Shown: positions 44,477 to 53,415 of the stretch, one piece after another
How positions within the stretch are numbered: position 1 is the stretch's first letter
How the letters are laid out: each line of letters starts with the position of its first letter
Source of the DNA: Polyangium sp. y55x31
Lineage (GTDB): Bacteria > Myxococcota_A > Polyangia > Polyangiales > Polyangiaceae
DNA: 64,000 nucleotides
Direction: 5' to 3'
Assembly: GCF_029946505.1 (NCBI RefSeq)
Contig: NZ_JARZHG010000031.1
Coordinates: 1 to 64,000 of the forward strand
Program-made: the position numbers and the translations under genes
Notes under the pieces: model-generated
The model's database searches: none
What the model saw: only the letters and a program-made list of their open reading frames with translations
Told to the model about the DNA's origin: nothing

Positions 44477-46530
44477 GGGAAAACCACGGGCACGGGGGCC
44501 GTCTGATCGGCGCCTTTCATGCCGGTCCCGAGCTGGCCGAAGTCATTGCGACCCCAGCAGCGCACGGGCCCGCTCACGAGGCGCACGCAGGTGAACTGCA
44601 AGCCGAGCGCGACCTCGGCGATGGGCGGGACGTTGATCGTCTGGGGCGTCGATTGGTTCGTCTTGTCCCCCGTGCCGAGCTCGCCGCGCGTGTTCGCGCC
44701 GAAGCACCGGAGCCCGCCGCCCGCGAGCACCACGCAGGAATGGCCGCCGAGCGTGTTATCCGCGCCGAGCGAAAGCCCCGTGATGTCCATGAGCCCCGGG
44801 ACGAGCACCGGCGCGTTTTGCTGCGTCGTATTGCCGATCCCGAGCTGGCCGCCCGCATTCTCGCCCATGCAGCGGAGCGCCGTGCCCCCGGCCGACACGA
44901 CACACGTGAATCGATTGCCCGCGGAAACCTGGCTGATTCCGGTGAGTCCCGGCACGAGCGTCGGGACCAACCGATCCGCGATCCCCGAGCCGAGCTGCCC
45001 GTCGGTGCCGTCGCCCCAGCACCGCACCTCGCCCGTTTGCAGGACCGCGCAGTTGTGCATGTCCCCGGCGGCGAGCGCGGTCGCGTTCACGTTCGCGAGG
45101 TCGCCCGTGGGCGTGGTCCGATTCTCCTGCAAATTGTTGCCGAGTTGCCCCGCCGTACCCGCCCCCCAGCACCGCACCGCGCCGCTCATCAGGCGCGCGC
45201 AGGTATGACGGCCGCCCGCCGCCACCTGCACCACGTTGGTCAAATTGACGGCCTTCGGCGTCGACGAGGCCGCCGTCGAGCCATTGCCGAGCTGCCCCGT
45301 CGCGTTGCGCCCCCAGCACGAGACCTTGCCGTCGCTCGTCCGGGCGCAGACGTGCGTGCCTTGTGTATCGACCCGGTTCGAGCCGACCGAGATCTGCGTG
45401 ACGCCGGAGAGCCCCGACACGGCCGTCGGCACGAGCTTCTCGACGACCGTGCCGTCCCCGATCTGCCCCTGCGTGTTCGCGCCCCAGCAATGCACCGTGC
45501 CGTCGCCGAGGAGCACGCACGCATTCGTGCCCCCCGCGGCGATCTGCACGATCGAGGAGCACGTCCCGCCGAGGCAAACCTCGCTCGCGCAATCGGTGTG
45601 CACGACGCAGGCCTTTCCGCTCGCGCACGGCGCGCAGCCCATGCCGCCGCAATCGACGTCCGTCTCGGCGCCGTTCTGCACGGCGTCCTCGCACGTCGGC
45701 GCCTGGCACACGCCGCCTGTGCAGACGCCGCTCACGCAATCGGAGGCGATCAGACAGCTCTCCCCGTCCTCGCAATCGGGGCAGTCGCCTCCGCCGCAAT
45801 CGGCGTCCGTCTCGGTCCCGTTCTGCACGCCGTCGCTGCACGTCGCCGCCTGGCACACGCCGGCGATGCAGACCTTGCTCTCGCAGTCGGCGATGGCCCC
45901 GCACCCCTTTCCCGTACCGCAAGGCGGACAAACCGGCCCGCCACAATCGATGTCGCTCTCGTCGCCGTTCTTCGAACCGTCGGTGCACTCGGGCGGCACG
46001 CAGAGGCCGTTCGAGCAGGGGCCGCCGCCGCTGCAATCCGCGCTGAAGTTGCACTCGACGCACTTGCCACTGCCGTCACACACGGCGCCGCCGCCCTGCG
46101 TGCACTCGTAGCCTTGCTTTCGCGGCGCGAGCGACGGTACGCCCTCGGGGCTGCATTCCCCCACGGTGCATTCGAAGCCGTCGTCGGGCACGTCGCTCGT
46201 GTCCACGACCGTGCGCGCCTGCCCGGCCCCGTCGCACTCGATGCGCATGCAATCGCCGGGGGTTTGTCCCTGCGCGAGCGGGCCCTCCGGCTGCGTCGTG
46301 AGCTCACAACGGCCCGCGACGCAGGCCCGCGTCTGGCATTCGTTCGTCTGGCCGGGACAATCGAGCTCGGTCGAGCACGTCTGCCCCGCCCCCGAGGCCC
46401 CGCCTCCGAGGGCCGGATCGACCTCGAATCGATCGAGCCCGGTGATCGCATTACAAGCGGGCGCGGCGAGCCCGGCGAGGGCCACCATCGCCATCGTGCC
46501 GAAGAGCCCGGCGCGAAGGGTTCGTCTCAT
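44473..46530 (-). CDS. Lipoprotein with Cys-rich repeats and RCC1-like propeller
   Basis: The 685-residue protein starts at ATG 46530 after GGGGGAGG. The signal ends in APAC (Cys26). The N-terminal half is Cys-rich with three DxDCGG-type calcium-loop-like repeats and clustered CxxxxC pairs. The C-terminal half has seven RCC1-type repeats, each with a (H/R/S)C(W/M/F)G...GQ(L/I)G pattern, enough for one seven-bladed propeller. The architecture suggests an adhesin- or ligand-binding surface protein. It is the second gene of the operon, coupled by overlaps to its neighbours (TGATG upstream, ATGA downstream). Confidence 0.92.
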   Translation of the reverse strand: MRRTLRAGLFGTMAMVALAGLAAPACNAITGLDRFEVDPALGGGASGAGQTCSTELDCPGQTNECQTRACVAGRCELTTQPEGPLAQGQTPGDCMRIECDGAGQARTVVDTSDVPDDGFECTVGECSPEGVPSLAPRKQGYECTQGGGAVCDGSGKCVECNFSADCSGGGPCSNGLCVPPECTDGSKNGDESDIDCGGPVCPPCGTGKGCGAIADCESKVCIAGVCQAATCSDGVQNGTETDADCGGGDCPDCEDGESCLIASDCVSGVCTGGVCQAPTCEDAVQNGAETDVDCGGMGCAPCASGKACVVHTDCASEVCLGGTCSSIVQIAAGGTNACVLLGDGTVHCWGANTQGQIGDGTVVEKLVPTAVSGLSGVTQISVGSNRVDTQGTHVCARTSDGKVSCWGRNATGQLGNGSTAASSTPKAVNLTNVVQVAAGGRHTCARLMSGAVRCWGAGTAGQLGNNLQENRTTPTGDLANVNATALAAGDMHNCAVLQTGEVRCWGDGTDGQLGSGIADRLVPTLVPGLTGISQVSAGNRFTCVVSAGGTALRCMGENAGGQLGIGNTTQQNAPVLVPGLMDITGLSLGADNTLGGHSCVVLAGGGLRCFGANTRGELGTGDKTNQSTPQTINVPPIAEVALGLQFTCVRLVSGPVRCWGRNDFGQLGTGMKGADQTAPVPVVFP

Positions 46531-47516
46531 CAGAACCTCCCCCGGATCCCCGCAGAAAGAGGCCCGGCCCAGGGCACGACCTCGATACGCCCCGTGGTAG
46601 GCGTGCGTTTCGGTTTGCCCAGGAACAACATGACCCCGCCGGCTGCGGCCGCCGCGCCTCCCACGACGAACAGCGCCGTGGAGACATTTCCGAGCGTGCC
46701 CGCTGCGTCGATGCGGCCTTGCGCCGACGGCGGACACCGCCCCTCCGATGTGCAGAGATCTTCGAGCTCGCCCACGCGCCCGAGCGACATCGCGCCCGTC
46801 ACCGCGCCCGCCACGAGCGAGGCCGCGCCCACGCCGAAGGCCGCCATCGCCGGCACGAAGAGCGTCCGGCCACTCGAAGGCGCGGGCTTCGGCGCGACCA
46901 CGTCCTCCTTCTCGTCGCGCACGGGGCGCGCGCTCGCGACTTCGAGGTGCACGGGCACCTTGATCACGCCGCCGTGCTCTTCGAGCTCGATCGTCTTTTC
47001 CACCGGGGAAAACCCGTTCGCCTCGACGCGCAGCACGTGTTTGCCCGGATCGAACCGCGTGGCCATGCCGGTCCCGAGCGCGAGTGGTTTGCCGTCGACC
47101 GTCGCCTTGGCCTCCTCGGTCGCCGCGCCCGTCACGACGACGAGCAGCGACGGCACGCGCGCGAGCAGCGCCCGCTCGCGCTTGCTGCCTTCCTCGCGTG
47201 CCTTGCGAAACGCGGGCGGCGACGTCGGGCCGAGTGGTTCGGCGGCGAGGCGCTCATAGGTCTCGAGCGCTTCGGCGAGCCGGCCGAGGCCTTCGAGCGC
47301 CTCGGCGCGCATGAGCAAGTGCGTCGGCGCGTGGTAGAGCGCCTCGGCCTGCGTGACCTTCTCGAGCGCCTCGGCGAAGCGTTGCGCGTCGAGATCGTCG
47401 GCCGCGGCGAGCGCGATCTCGCGCGCCTTCGAGACGTTGTCCGCATCGCCTGCGCGCGCGAGCGGGCTCGCGGCGAGGCCGAGGACGAGCGCGGCGCAAG
47501 CGACCCATCGGAACAT
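46530..47516 (-). CDS. PEGA-domain exported membrane protein
   Basis: The 328-residue protein starts at ATG 47516 with a signal peptide ending near ARA (22). A TPR-like helical region (about 25-110) precedes a PEGA-type beta domain (about 125-195, with ATVDGKPLALGTG and GKHVLRVEANGF). Two hydrophobic segments (about 225-245 and 285-305) suggest a membrane anchor near the C-terminus, separated by a stretch with two cysteines. PEGA proteins are common beside kinase genes in myxobacteria. Its stop overlaps the start of the RCC1 lipoprotein gene. Confidence 0.85.
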   Translation of the reverse strand: MFRWVACAALVLGLAASPLARAGDADNVSKAREIALAAADDLDAQRFAEALEKVTQAEALYHAPTHLLMRAEALEGLGRLAEALETYERLAAEPLGPTSPPAFRKAREEGSKRERALLARVPSLLVVVTGAATEEAKATVDGKPLALGTGMATRFDPGKHVLRVEANGFSPVEKTIELEEHGGVIKVPVHLEVASARPVRDEKEDVVAPKPAPSSGRTLFVPAMAAFGVGAASLVAGAVTGAMSLGRVGELEDLCTSEGRCPPSAQGRIDAAGTLGNVSTALFVVGGAAAAAGGVMLFLGKPKRTPTTGRIEVVPWAGPLSAGIRGRF

Positions 47517-47657
47517 GGCCCGCCATTCTGCCGCCCCCTCGCGCCGGATGTCGAGGGGTAGAATCGCGCTCTCGATCCGGCCCCGGGGCGCGGCCACTCC
47601 GCCGTGACGCGCCCCGTCACCCTTGACTTCGCCGTACGAAGGAGCGAGGTGTGCTGG

Positions 47658-48110
47658 ATGCGCGCCCCCCATTCCCAGGACAAACCCTCCCTCGCGCGCC
47701 GGCTTTCCGGCGCTCTCCTCGCGATCGCCGTGCTCGTCGGCCCCGCCTCCGCGGCCGCGGACTTGATCGGACCGGCGGAAGAGGCCTGTCAAAACAAGAC
47801 CGCCGGTGCTGCGTGCGCCGAACCCGGAGGCGCGGCCGGCACGTGTACCGCCGTACAGGACCGGGGCCGGGAGCGGCTCCGCTGCGTGGTGGGCGCAAAT
47901 GCCCCGACCGACGCGAAGACCACGACCCCGCAGCCCGCCGACGCAAAAACGCCGGCGCCGACGCCGTCCGCCGCGACCGTGTCCGAAAAAAAGGGCTGCT
48001 CCGTGTCCGCCGCGGGAAGCTCGAACGAAGGCGCGCCGCTCGGGATCACCGTCGCCCTGGCCGCGCTCGCCCTTTGCCGAGCGAAGCGCCGCGCGCGGCC
48101 CGCGGTGTGA
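47658..48110 (+). CDS. Exported small Cys protein with MYXO-CTERM-like tail, copy 1
   Basis: From ATG 47658 the product has 150 residues. The start is chosen because it gives a proper signal peptide (MRAPHSQDK, twin Arg, hydrophobic core, ASAAAD cleavage) with GGAGCGAGG upstream; an in-frame GTG at 47604 adds an 18-residue head. The mature part has four cysteines in two pairs, then a Pro/Thr/Ala-rich linker. The end has KKGCSV, a hydrophobic helix and a RAKRRAR tail, which matches the MYXO-CTERM sorting pattern (Cys motif, helix, basic end). It is the first copy of a tandem pair. Confidence 0.78.
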   Translation: MRAPHSQDKPSLARRLSGALLAIAVLVGPASAAADLIGPAEEACQNKTAGAACAEPGGAAGTCTAVQDRGRERLRCVVGANAPTDAKTTTPQPADAKTPAPTPSAATVSEKKGCSVSAAGSSNEGAPLGITVALAALALCRAKRRARPAV

Positions 48111-48112
48111 GC

Positions 48113-48169
48113 GGTGGACTGGTTCTGAGCATTCGTTTCACGCAGGTCGTCGAGATCCCCATTTACGTC
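48113..48169 (+). pseudogene. Remnant of the start of the 48724 membrane-protein gene
   Basis: These 57 bases copy the first 58 bases of the gene at 48724 (GTGGACTGGTTC...ATTTACGTC) with two changes that kill it: a TGG to TGA change at codon 5 and a single-base deletion after CATTCGT. It marks the right end of duplication copy 1 and was left behind when the unit duplicated. Confidence 0.85.
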
Positions 48170-48779
48170 GAACGGGGGTACAATCGCGCTCTCGATCCGG
48201 TCCCGAGCGCGGCCGCCCTGTCATGACGCGCCCCGTCACCCTTGACTTCGCCGGGCGAAGGAGCGAGGTGTGCTGGATGCACGCCCCCCATTCCCAGGAC
48301 AAACCCTCCCTCGCGCGCCGGCTTTCCGGCGCTCTCCTCGCGATCGCCGTGCTCGTCGGGCCCGCCTCCGCGGCCGCGGACGAGGTCGGGCCGCTGGAAG
48401 AGGCCTGTTACAACAAGAAGGCCGGCGATGCGTGCGCCGATACCGCGGGCGCGGCCGGCACGTGCACCGGCATCAAAGACGAACGAGGTCGCGAGCTGCT
48501 CCGCTGCGTCGCAGGCGCCAAAGCCCCGGCCCCGCAGCCCGCCGACGCAAAGACGCCGACGCCCACGCCGTCCGCCGCGACCGTGTCCGTGGCCGAGAAA
48601 AAGGGCTGCTCCGTGTCCGCCGCGGGAGGCTCGAACGAAGGCGCGCCGCTCGGGATCACCGTCGCCCTGGCCGCGCTCGCCCTTTGCCGAGCGAAGCGCC
48701 GCGCGCGGCCCGCGGGGTGAGGGGTGGACTGGTTCTGGGCATTCGTCTTCACGCAGGTCGTCGAGATCCCCATTTACGT
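48170..48779. repeat. Tandem duplication, copy 2
   Basis: The second copy of the unit starts at about 48170 and ends inside the intact membrane-protein gene near 48779, where shared sequence stops. The join between copies lies at the short word ACGTCGA. The Pro/Thr linker of the protein differs in length from copy 1. Confidence 0.85.
48277..48720 (+). CDS. Exported small Cys protein with MYXO-CTERM-like tail, copy 2
   Basis: From ATG 48277 the product has 147 residues and is nearly the same as copy 1 in its signal, Cys pairs and sorting tail. The central region differs: LEEACYNKKAGDACAD replaces PAEEACQNKTAGAACAE, and the linker is shorter by a few residues. Both copies stay open, so both are likely expressed. 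An ATG at 48223 gives a longer head, as in copy 1. The membrane-protein gene follows 3 bp after the stop and may be coupled. Confidence 0.78.
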   Translation: MHAPHSQDKPSLARRLSGALLAIAVLVGPASAAADEVGPLEEACYNKKAGDACADTAGAAGTCTGIKDERGRELLRCVAGAKAPAPQPADAKTPTPTPSAATVSVAEKKGCSVSAAGGSNEGAPLGITVALAALALCRAKRRARPAG

Positions 48780-49092
48780 CTATGGGCTCCGCGTCCGCGT
48801 GTACGAGGCATTTGGCGCGAGCGCGCTGACGCACCCGATCGTCTGGTTCGTCATTCCGAACCTCTGGGAGCGCTTCTACCTCGCCGTGTTCGCGCCTCAT
48901 CCCTCGTTATGGATCTCGCAGGTCCCGCGGTACTGGATCATGGTCGTCATCGCCGAGACGTTCGCCGTGACCGCGGAGGCGGGGTATTTCCGGTTCATCG
49001 GTAAGAAAAAGACGCTCGGGTGGGCATTCGCCGCGAACATGGCGAGCGTCACCCTGGGCTTCGCGAGCCGCGCGCTCTTCGATTGGCCGTGA
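48724..49092 (+). CDS. Small membrane protein
   Basis: This 122-residue protein starts at GTG 48724 and has four hydrophobic helices, at about 2-19, 38-57, 68-88 and 98-115. Trp, Phe and Tyr are frequent at helix ends. No motif is known. It follows the MYXO-CTERM gene by 3 bp and overlaps the kinase gene downstream (GTGA), which suggests coordinated expression of all three. A dead copy of its start lies at 48113. Confidence 0.75.
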   Translation: MDWFWAFVFTQVVEIPIYVYGLRVRVYEAFGASALTHPIVWFVIPNLWERFYLAVFAPHPSLWISQVPRYWIMVVIAETFAVTAEAGYFRFIGKKKTLGWAFAANMASVTLGFASRALFDWP

Positions 49093-52000
49093 CCGCCGGA
49101 CGCACGCTCTCCTCCCCGCACGACGCCGCGACGCTCGATCCCGCGGAGGGGAGAGCGCGGCCCGGCGCGCTCGGCGAGACGCTGCCCGCGCCGCCGATGG
49201 AAACGCTCATCGCCCGCACCGGAAAGGATGACGGCGAGGACGACGAGGCTCCGGAGAGCACGGCCGCACAGCGCATGCGCGTGGTCGATCCGCGGACGTA
49301 CGCGGTGGAATCGGAGGTCGCGAAGGGCGGCATCGGCCGGATTTTGCGGGCGTACGACACGCACCTCGATCGCCCCGTCGCGCTGAAGGAGCTCATCACG
49401 CGCGACCCGCAAGCCGAGGAGCGCTTCATTCGCGAGGCGCGGATCACGGCGCGTTTGCAGCACCCCTCGATCGTGCCGCTGTACGAGGCGGGCGTCTGGC
49501 CGTCGGGCGAACCGTTTTTCGCGATGAAGCTCGTCTCGGGGCGCTCGCTCGACCATTTCATCGAGGAGGCGAGCACGCTCGATCAGCGCCTCGCGTTGGT
49601 CCCGCACGTGCTCGCGGTCGCCGAGGCGATGGCGTATGCGCACAACGAGCGCATCATTCACCGCGACCTCAAACCGCAAAACATCTTGCTCGGTCCGTTC
49701 GGCGAGACGGTGGTCATCGATTGGGGGCTCGCGAAGGACCTCGACGAGGAATCCCCCGAGCCGCCGCCGTCATCGACGTTGCCGCCGAGGAAATGGCCCT
49801 CGTCTTCGTCGTCGGGCTCGATGGCGCTCACCGTGCTCGGCGTGGTCATGGGCACGCCTGCATACATGCCGCCCGAGCAGGCGGCGGGGCGCAGCGTGGA
49901 CGAGCGCGCCGACGTGTATGCGATCGGCGCGATTCTGTATCACCTGCTCGCGGGCAAACCGTCCTACGAGGGCAAACACCCGATGGACATCGTGCGGCGC
50001 GTACTGCGCGAGCCGCCGGTGTCGATCGAAAAGCTCCAGCCGGGCGTGCCGCGCGACCTCGTGACGATCGTGCAAAAAGCGATGGCGCGCGCGAAGGCCG
50101 AGCGTTACCGGACGGCCGGCGAACTCGCCGCGGATCTGCGTCGGTTTCAAACCGGGCAGATCGTCCAGGCGCACCATTATTCGGCCCGCGAGCGGATCCT
50201 CAGGTTCGGACGGCGCCATCGCGCGACGTTGCTCATGGCCTTCGTCGCGGTCGCCGCGCTCGCGGTCACGGGCGCGCTCGCGGTCGGACGGGTCCTCGAC
50301 GCGCGCGACGAGGCGCGGCGCGAGCGCGACAGGGCCGCGGAGGCCGAGCGACGAGAATCGGAGCGCGCCGATACGCTCACGCTCGTCGAGGCGCGTGGGG
50401 CGGCGGCGCGTGATCCGCTCGAAGCGCTCGCCTGGCTCAAGACGCTCTCGGCGTCGTTCCGGGGGCATCGGCGCGAGCGGCTCGTCGCGGCGGACGCGAT
50501 ATCGAAAGGCGTACCGCGGCTCTTGCGGGGCCACATGGCGGGGATCAATCGCGCGGCCTTTTCGCCGGATGGCCGGCTCGTGGCCACGGCGAGCGACGAC
50601 CGGACGCTGCGGCTCTGGGACGTGGCGACGGCCGAGTCACGCGTGCTCGAAGGACATACCGACGAGGTGTGGGACGCGGCCTTCTCTCCGGATGGCGCCT
50701 GGCTCGCCAGCCGCAGCAAAGACACCACGGTCCGGCTGTGGAACATGAAGACCCGCGAAACCAAGGTCCTCGCGGGACACACGGCGCCTCTCGGCGCGAT
50801 TCAATTTTTCCCGGAAGGACGGCGCCTCGCCTCCCGGGGCCGTGATGGATCGGTATGCTTGTGGGACCTCGCCGCGGGGGAATGCAAGCGCGCGTGGCCC
50901 GCGGGCGGCACGGAGCGAAAGCTCGCGATCTCGCCGGACGGGCGCACCCTCGCGTTCGTGGGCGCGGGTTCGCTCGTTCTTCACGACATCGAGGCCGGGT
51001 CCGAGCGCCGCTTCGAGGGCGACTCGCCGGAGACGGAGGCCATTGCGTTTTCTCCCGATGGAGCCTTCGTGGCCACGGGCGATCGAAAAGGCGATGTTCG
51101 ATTGTGGGACGTCTCGACGGGCCAATCGAAGCGCCTCGAAGGCCACACCTCGAAGCTGCGATCCCTCGTGTTTTTCCCGGACGGGTCGCACGTCGTGTCG
51201 TCGGGATTCGACCGCGCCGTCCGAATCTGGAACGTCCGCACGGGCGAGGCGCGCGTGCTCGCGGGGCACGAGGGCGCGATCTATACGCTCGCCGTGTCGC
51301 CGGACGGGAAAACCTTGATGACGGGCGCCGCCGACCAGACGGCGCGGGTATGGGACGTGGCCTCCGGCACGTCGCGGATCCTGCGGGGATGGAAGGACTC
51401 CCTCTCGGATGTCGAGTTTTCCCGCGACGGCAAGCGCGCGCTCGTCGCGAGTTACGACAACAGCCTGCGCGTCTATTCGCTCGAAGCCCTGCGCGACCGC
51501 GTCGTTTCCGTGCACGAGCGCGAGGCGGGCGTGATTGCCGTCTCGCCCGACGGAACGTGTGTCGCCTCGGGCAGCGCCGACGGGGCGGTCGTCTGGACGA
51601 ACCTCGCGGAGGGCACGACGCGCACGCTCGGAAAACACGCGGGCGAGGTGCGGGGCGTCGCGTTTTCCCCGGACGGCGCGGCGATCGCCTCCGCAGGCGC
51701 GGACGGCCGCGTGCGTATCTTCAGCACCCACGGCGCGGCGCTCTCGTTCGAGGCCCACGTCGGCGCGGCGAACGTCGTCCTGTTTTCCCCGGACGGCGCG
51801 CGTTTCGTCTCCGCGGGCGAGGACGGGGTCATTCAAAGCTTTCCCGCGAAGGGCGGCGAGGGGCAGGTCCTCGCGCGGCATTCCGCGGCGGCGACCGCGC
51901 TCGCGTTTTCCCCGGACGGGACGCGCCTCGCGTATTCGTTCGCCGATGGACGGGTCGTCTTGCGGGAGGTGGTCACGGGTCGAGAAACCATTCTCGCCGG

Positions 52001-52565
52001 CCACCACGACTCGGTCCACGTGCTCGTGTTTTCCCCGGACGGCGGCATGCTCGCATCCGGCGGCATGGACCATTCCGTGCGGCTCTGGGACGTGACCGGA
52101 GGCGCCGCGCGCCACGTCATCGACGCGGCCGGGACGGGGCTCACGCGGCTCGTGTTTTTCCCGGACGGCAAGCGATTCGCGACGCTCGGCGGCGAGGCCA
52201 ACGTAAAACTCTGGAGCGCGGTCGACGGCCGATTGCTCGACGTACTCCGGGGATATCGAGGCGTCGTCGATGGGCTCGACGTCTCGCCCGAGGGGAGCCG
52301 GCTCGCGACGGCGGGCGCGGACGGCATCGTGCGATTGTGGGACCTCGAAGCGGGCGAGAGCCGGCTGCTCGAAGGGCACGCGGGCAACGTCGTCGCCGTC
52401 ACGTTCGCCGAGGGAGGAAAATCCCTCGTCACGGCCGGAAAAGACCGGACCGTGCGGCGCTGGATGGACGATTTGCCCATGGATGCGACGAGCCTCCGCG
52501 CCTTCGTGGAGTCCGCGACGCCGGAGACCGTCGTATCCCTCGGCCTTCACCCGGACAAACGTTGA
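49089..52565 (+). CDS. Ser/Thr protein kinase with 16 WD40 repeats
   Basis: The 1158-residue protein starts at GTG 49089. The kinase domain (about 75-375) has KGGIGRI in the Gly loop, [20 protein letters not shown] for DFG and [11 protein letters not shown] hydrophobic segment follows (about 378-398, [20 protein letters not shown]), then a coiled-coil-like linker. The rest holds 16 WD40 repeats, marked by repeated F(S/F)PDG and (V/L)W(D/N) ends, enough for two propellers. Kinase-WD40 fusions occur in cyanobacteria and myxobacteria. The overlap with the upstream membrane-protein gene suggests one transcript. Confidence 0.95.
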   Translation: MTAGRTLSSPHDAATLDPAEGRARPGALGETLPAPPMETLIARTGKDDGEDDEAPESTAAQRMRVVDPRTYAVESEVAKGGIGRILRAYDTHLDRPVALKELITRDPQAEERFIREARITARLQHPSIVPLYEAGVWPSGEPFFAMKLVSGRSLDHFIEEASTLDQRLALVPHVLAVAEAMAYAHNERIIHRDLKPQNILLGPFGETVVIDWGLAKDLDEESPEPPPSSTLPPRKWPSSSSSGSMALTVLGVVMGTPAYMPPEQAAGRSVDERADVYAIGAILYHLLAGKPSYEGKHPMDIVRRVLREPPVSIEKLQPGVPRDLVTIVQKAMARAKAERYRTAGELAADLRRFQTGQIVQAHHYSARERILRFGRRHRATLLMAFVAVAALAVTGALAVGRVLDARDEARRERDRAAEAERRESERADTLTLVEARGAAARDPLEALAWLKTLSASFRGHRRERLVAADAISKGVPRLLRGHMAGINRAAFSPDGRLVATASDDRTLRLWDVATAESRVLEGHTDEVWDAAFSPDGAWLASRSKDTTVRLWNMKTRETKVLAGHTAPLGAIQFFPEGRRLASRGRDGSVCLWDLAAGECKRAWPAGGTERKLAISPDGRTLAFVGAGSLVLHDIEAGSERRFEGDSPETEAIAFSPDGAFVATGDRKGDVRLWDVSTGQSKRLEGHTSKLRSLVFFPDGSHVVSSGFDRAVRIWNVRTGEARVLAGHEGAIYTLAVSPDGKTLMTGAADQTARVWDVASGTSRILRGWKDSLSDVEFSRDGKRALVASYDNSLRVYSLEALRDRVVSVHEREAGVIAVSPDGTCVASGSADGAVVWTNLAEGTTRTLGKHAGEVRGVAFSPDGAAIASAGADGRVRIFSTHGAALSFEAHVGAANVVLFSPDGARFVSAGEDGVIQSFPAKGGEGQVLARHSAAATALAFSPDGTRLAYSFADGRVVLREVVTGRETILAGHHDSVHVLVFSPDGGMLASGGMDHSVRLWDVTGGAARHVIDAAGTGLTRLVFFPDGKRFATLGGEANVKLWSAVDGRLLDVLRGYRGVVDGLDVSPEGSRLATAGADGIVRLWDLEAGESRLLEGHAGNVVAVTFAEGGKSLVTAGKDRTVRRWMDDLPMDATSLRAFVESATPETVVSLGLHPDKR

Positions 52566-52569
52566 TCGT

Positions 52570-53280
52570 TCAGGCGTCGTTTTGCCCGCGCGGCCGTTTT
52601 CGCGGGGGCCCGCCACCGCCGAACGACGCCTCGGCGCCCGGCTCGGGCGGCGCCTCGTGGCCCGTGCCGTAGGCCCGCAGGAAAGCCTCGATGTGCTCGT
52701 CGGCGAATTTGTCCCATTCGAGCGGGCGCGCCTTCGCCCCGCCAAGCGAGCCTTGATGCAAGAGGACGACCAGGGGCGGCGCGACCAGCGCGAGGGCCAT
52801 CTGCCGCACGTCCCCGGCGCGGAGCTCGCCCCGCGCCACGTGCCGGGCGAGGCGCGCCTCCACGGATTCGAGCGTCGGATCGAGCACCTCGCAGAGGTAT
52901 TTCGGGCCGAGCGTGGGCTCGCGCAGGCCGCAGGCCAGGCCAATCGCGTGCACCTCCTCGACGCCGCTCCGGAAGCCGAACTCCAGATAAAACAAGAATC
53001 CCCGCAGCGACGCGCGCACGGGCAGGAGCGGGCCCGTCGCGACCTCGAGCAGGTACCGCTGCCCGCGCTCGTGCCATTGCGAGAGCACCGCCGAGACCAC
53101 GCCCTCGCGCGAGCCGAAATAATGCCGCAGGGTCGCCACGCTGACCCCCGCGGCGGCCGCCATTTCGCGAAAGCTCGCGCGCGAGCCGTCGGGCTCCGAG
53201 AGCCGCTTCTGCACGGCCGCGACGAGCGACGCGCGCGTCGCCTCGAAGTCCGGATTGCGTGAGCCTGCGGGCCTGCCCAT
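52570..53280 (-). CDS. TetR-family transcriptional regulator
   Basis: The 236-residue protein has a TetR N-terminal DNA-binding domain (about 15-65) with FREMAAAAGVSVATLRHYFGSREG as the helix-turn-helix. The C-terminal ligand domain is helical and of average length, followed by a Gly/Pro/Arg-rich tail. It is divergent from the Rieske pair with a 135-bp gap, so it probably controls them in response to a hydrophobic ligand or substrate. The stop lies 4 bases from the kinase stop. Confidence 0.93.
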   Translation of the reverse strand: MGRPAGSRNPDFEATRASLVAAVQKRLSEPDGSRASFREMAAAAGVSVATLRHYFGSREGVVSAVLSQWHERGQRYLLEVATGPLLPVRASLRGFLFYLEFGFRSGVEEVHAIGLACGLREPTLGPKYLCEVLDPTLESVEARLARHVARGELRAGDVRQMALALVAPPLVVLLHQGSLGGAKARPLEWDKFADEHIEAFLRAYGTGHEAPPEPGAEASFGGGGPPRKRPRGQNDA

Positions 53281-53292
53281 CTCTTTGGTCGG

Positions 53293-53299
53293 TACTCTA
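53293..53299. promoter_or_regulatory. ACTCTAG direct repeat, first copy
   Basis: The word ACTCTAG occurs here and again at 53385-53391, within the 135-bp region between the TetR gene and the Rieske pair. It could be part of a regulator site, though no palindrome of normal TetR-operator length is seen. Confidence 0.25.
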
Positions 53300-53360
53300 G
53301 ATCATCCGTCCTTCAGTTCAAGCGTCGGTCGCGGCCTCCGCGCGGGCCCGACCCGGCCAC

Positions 53361-53389
53361 CTTGACGACGCTCTAATTTTTCGTAACTC
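53361..53389 (+). promoter_or_regulatory. Candidate promoter of the Rieske pair
   Basis: TTGACG (53361-53366) is followed after 16-17 bases by TAACTC/AACTCT, near the second ACTCTAG copy. It lies about 27 bp upstream of the ATG at 53416, a plausible sigma-70-type spacing overlapping a possible TetR site. Confidence 0.45.
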
Positions 53390-53415
53390 TAGCGTTCTAC
53401 AAAACGGAGGCTTCC

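Larger units (their letters stand above)
47551..48169. repeat. Tandem duplication, copy 1
   Basis: A unit of about 620 bp begins near 47551 (shared words AATCGCGCTCTCGATCCGG at 47562 and 48182) and holds a whole MYXO-CTERM-like gene plus the start of the following membrane-protein gene. It repeats directly in copy 2. Identity is high through most of the unit, with small indels in the central linker. Confidence 0.85.

Noticed and set aside
44449-47259. A 936-codon plus-strand frame across the RCC1 and PEGA genes
   Set aside because: Antisense shadow with His/Arg/Ala-rich sequence; the minus strand has clear repeats, signal peptides and coupled starts.
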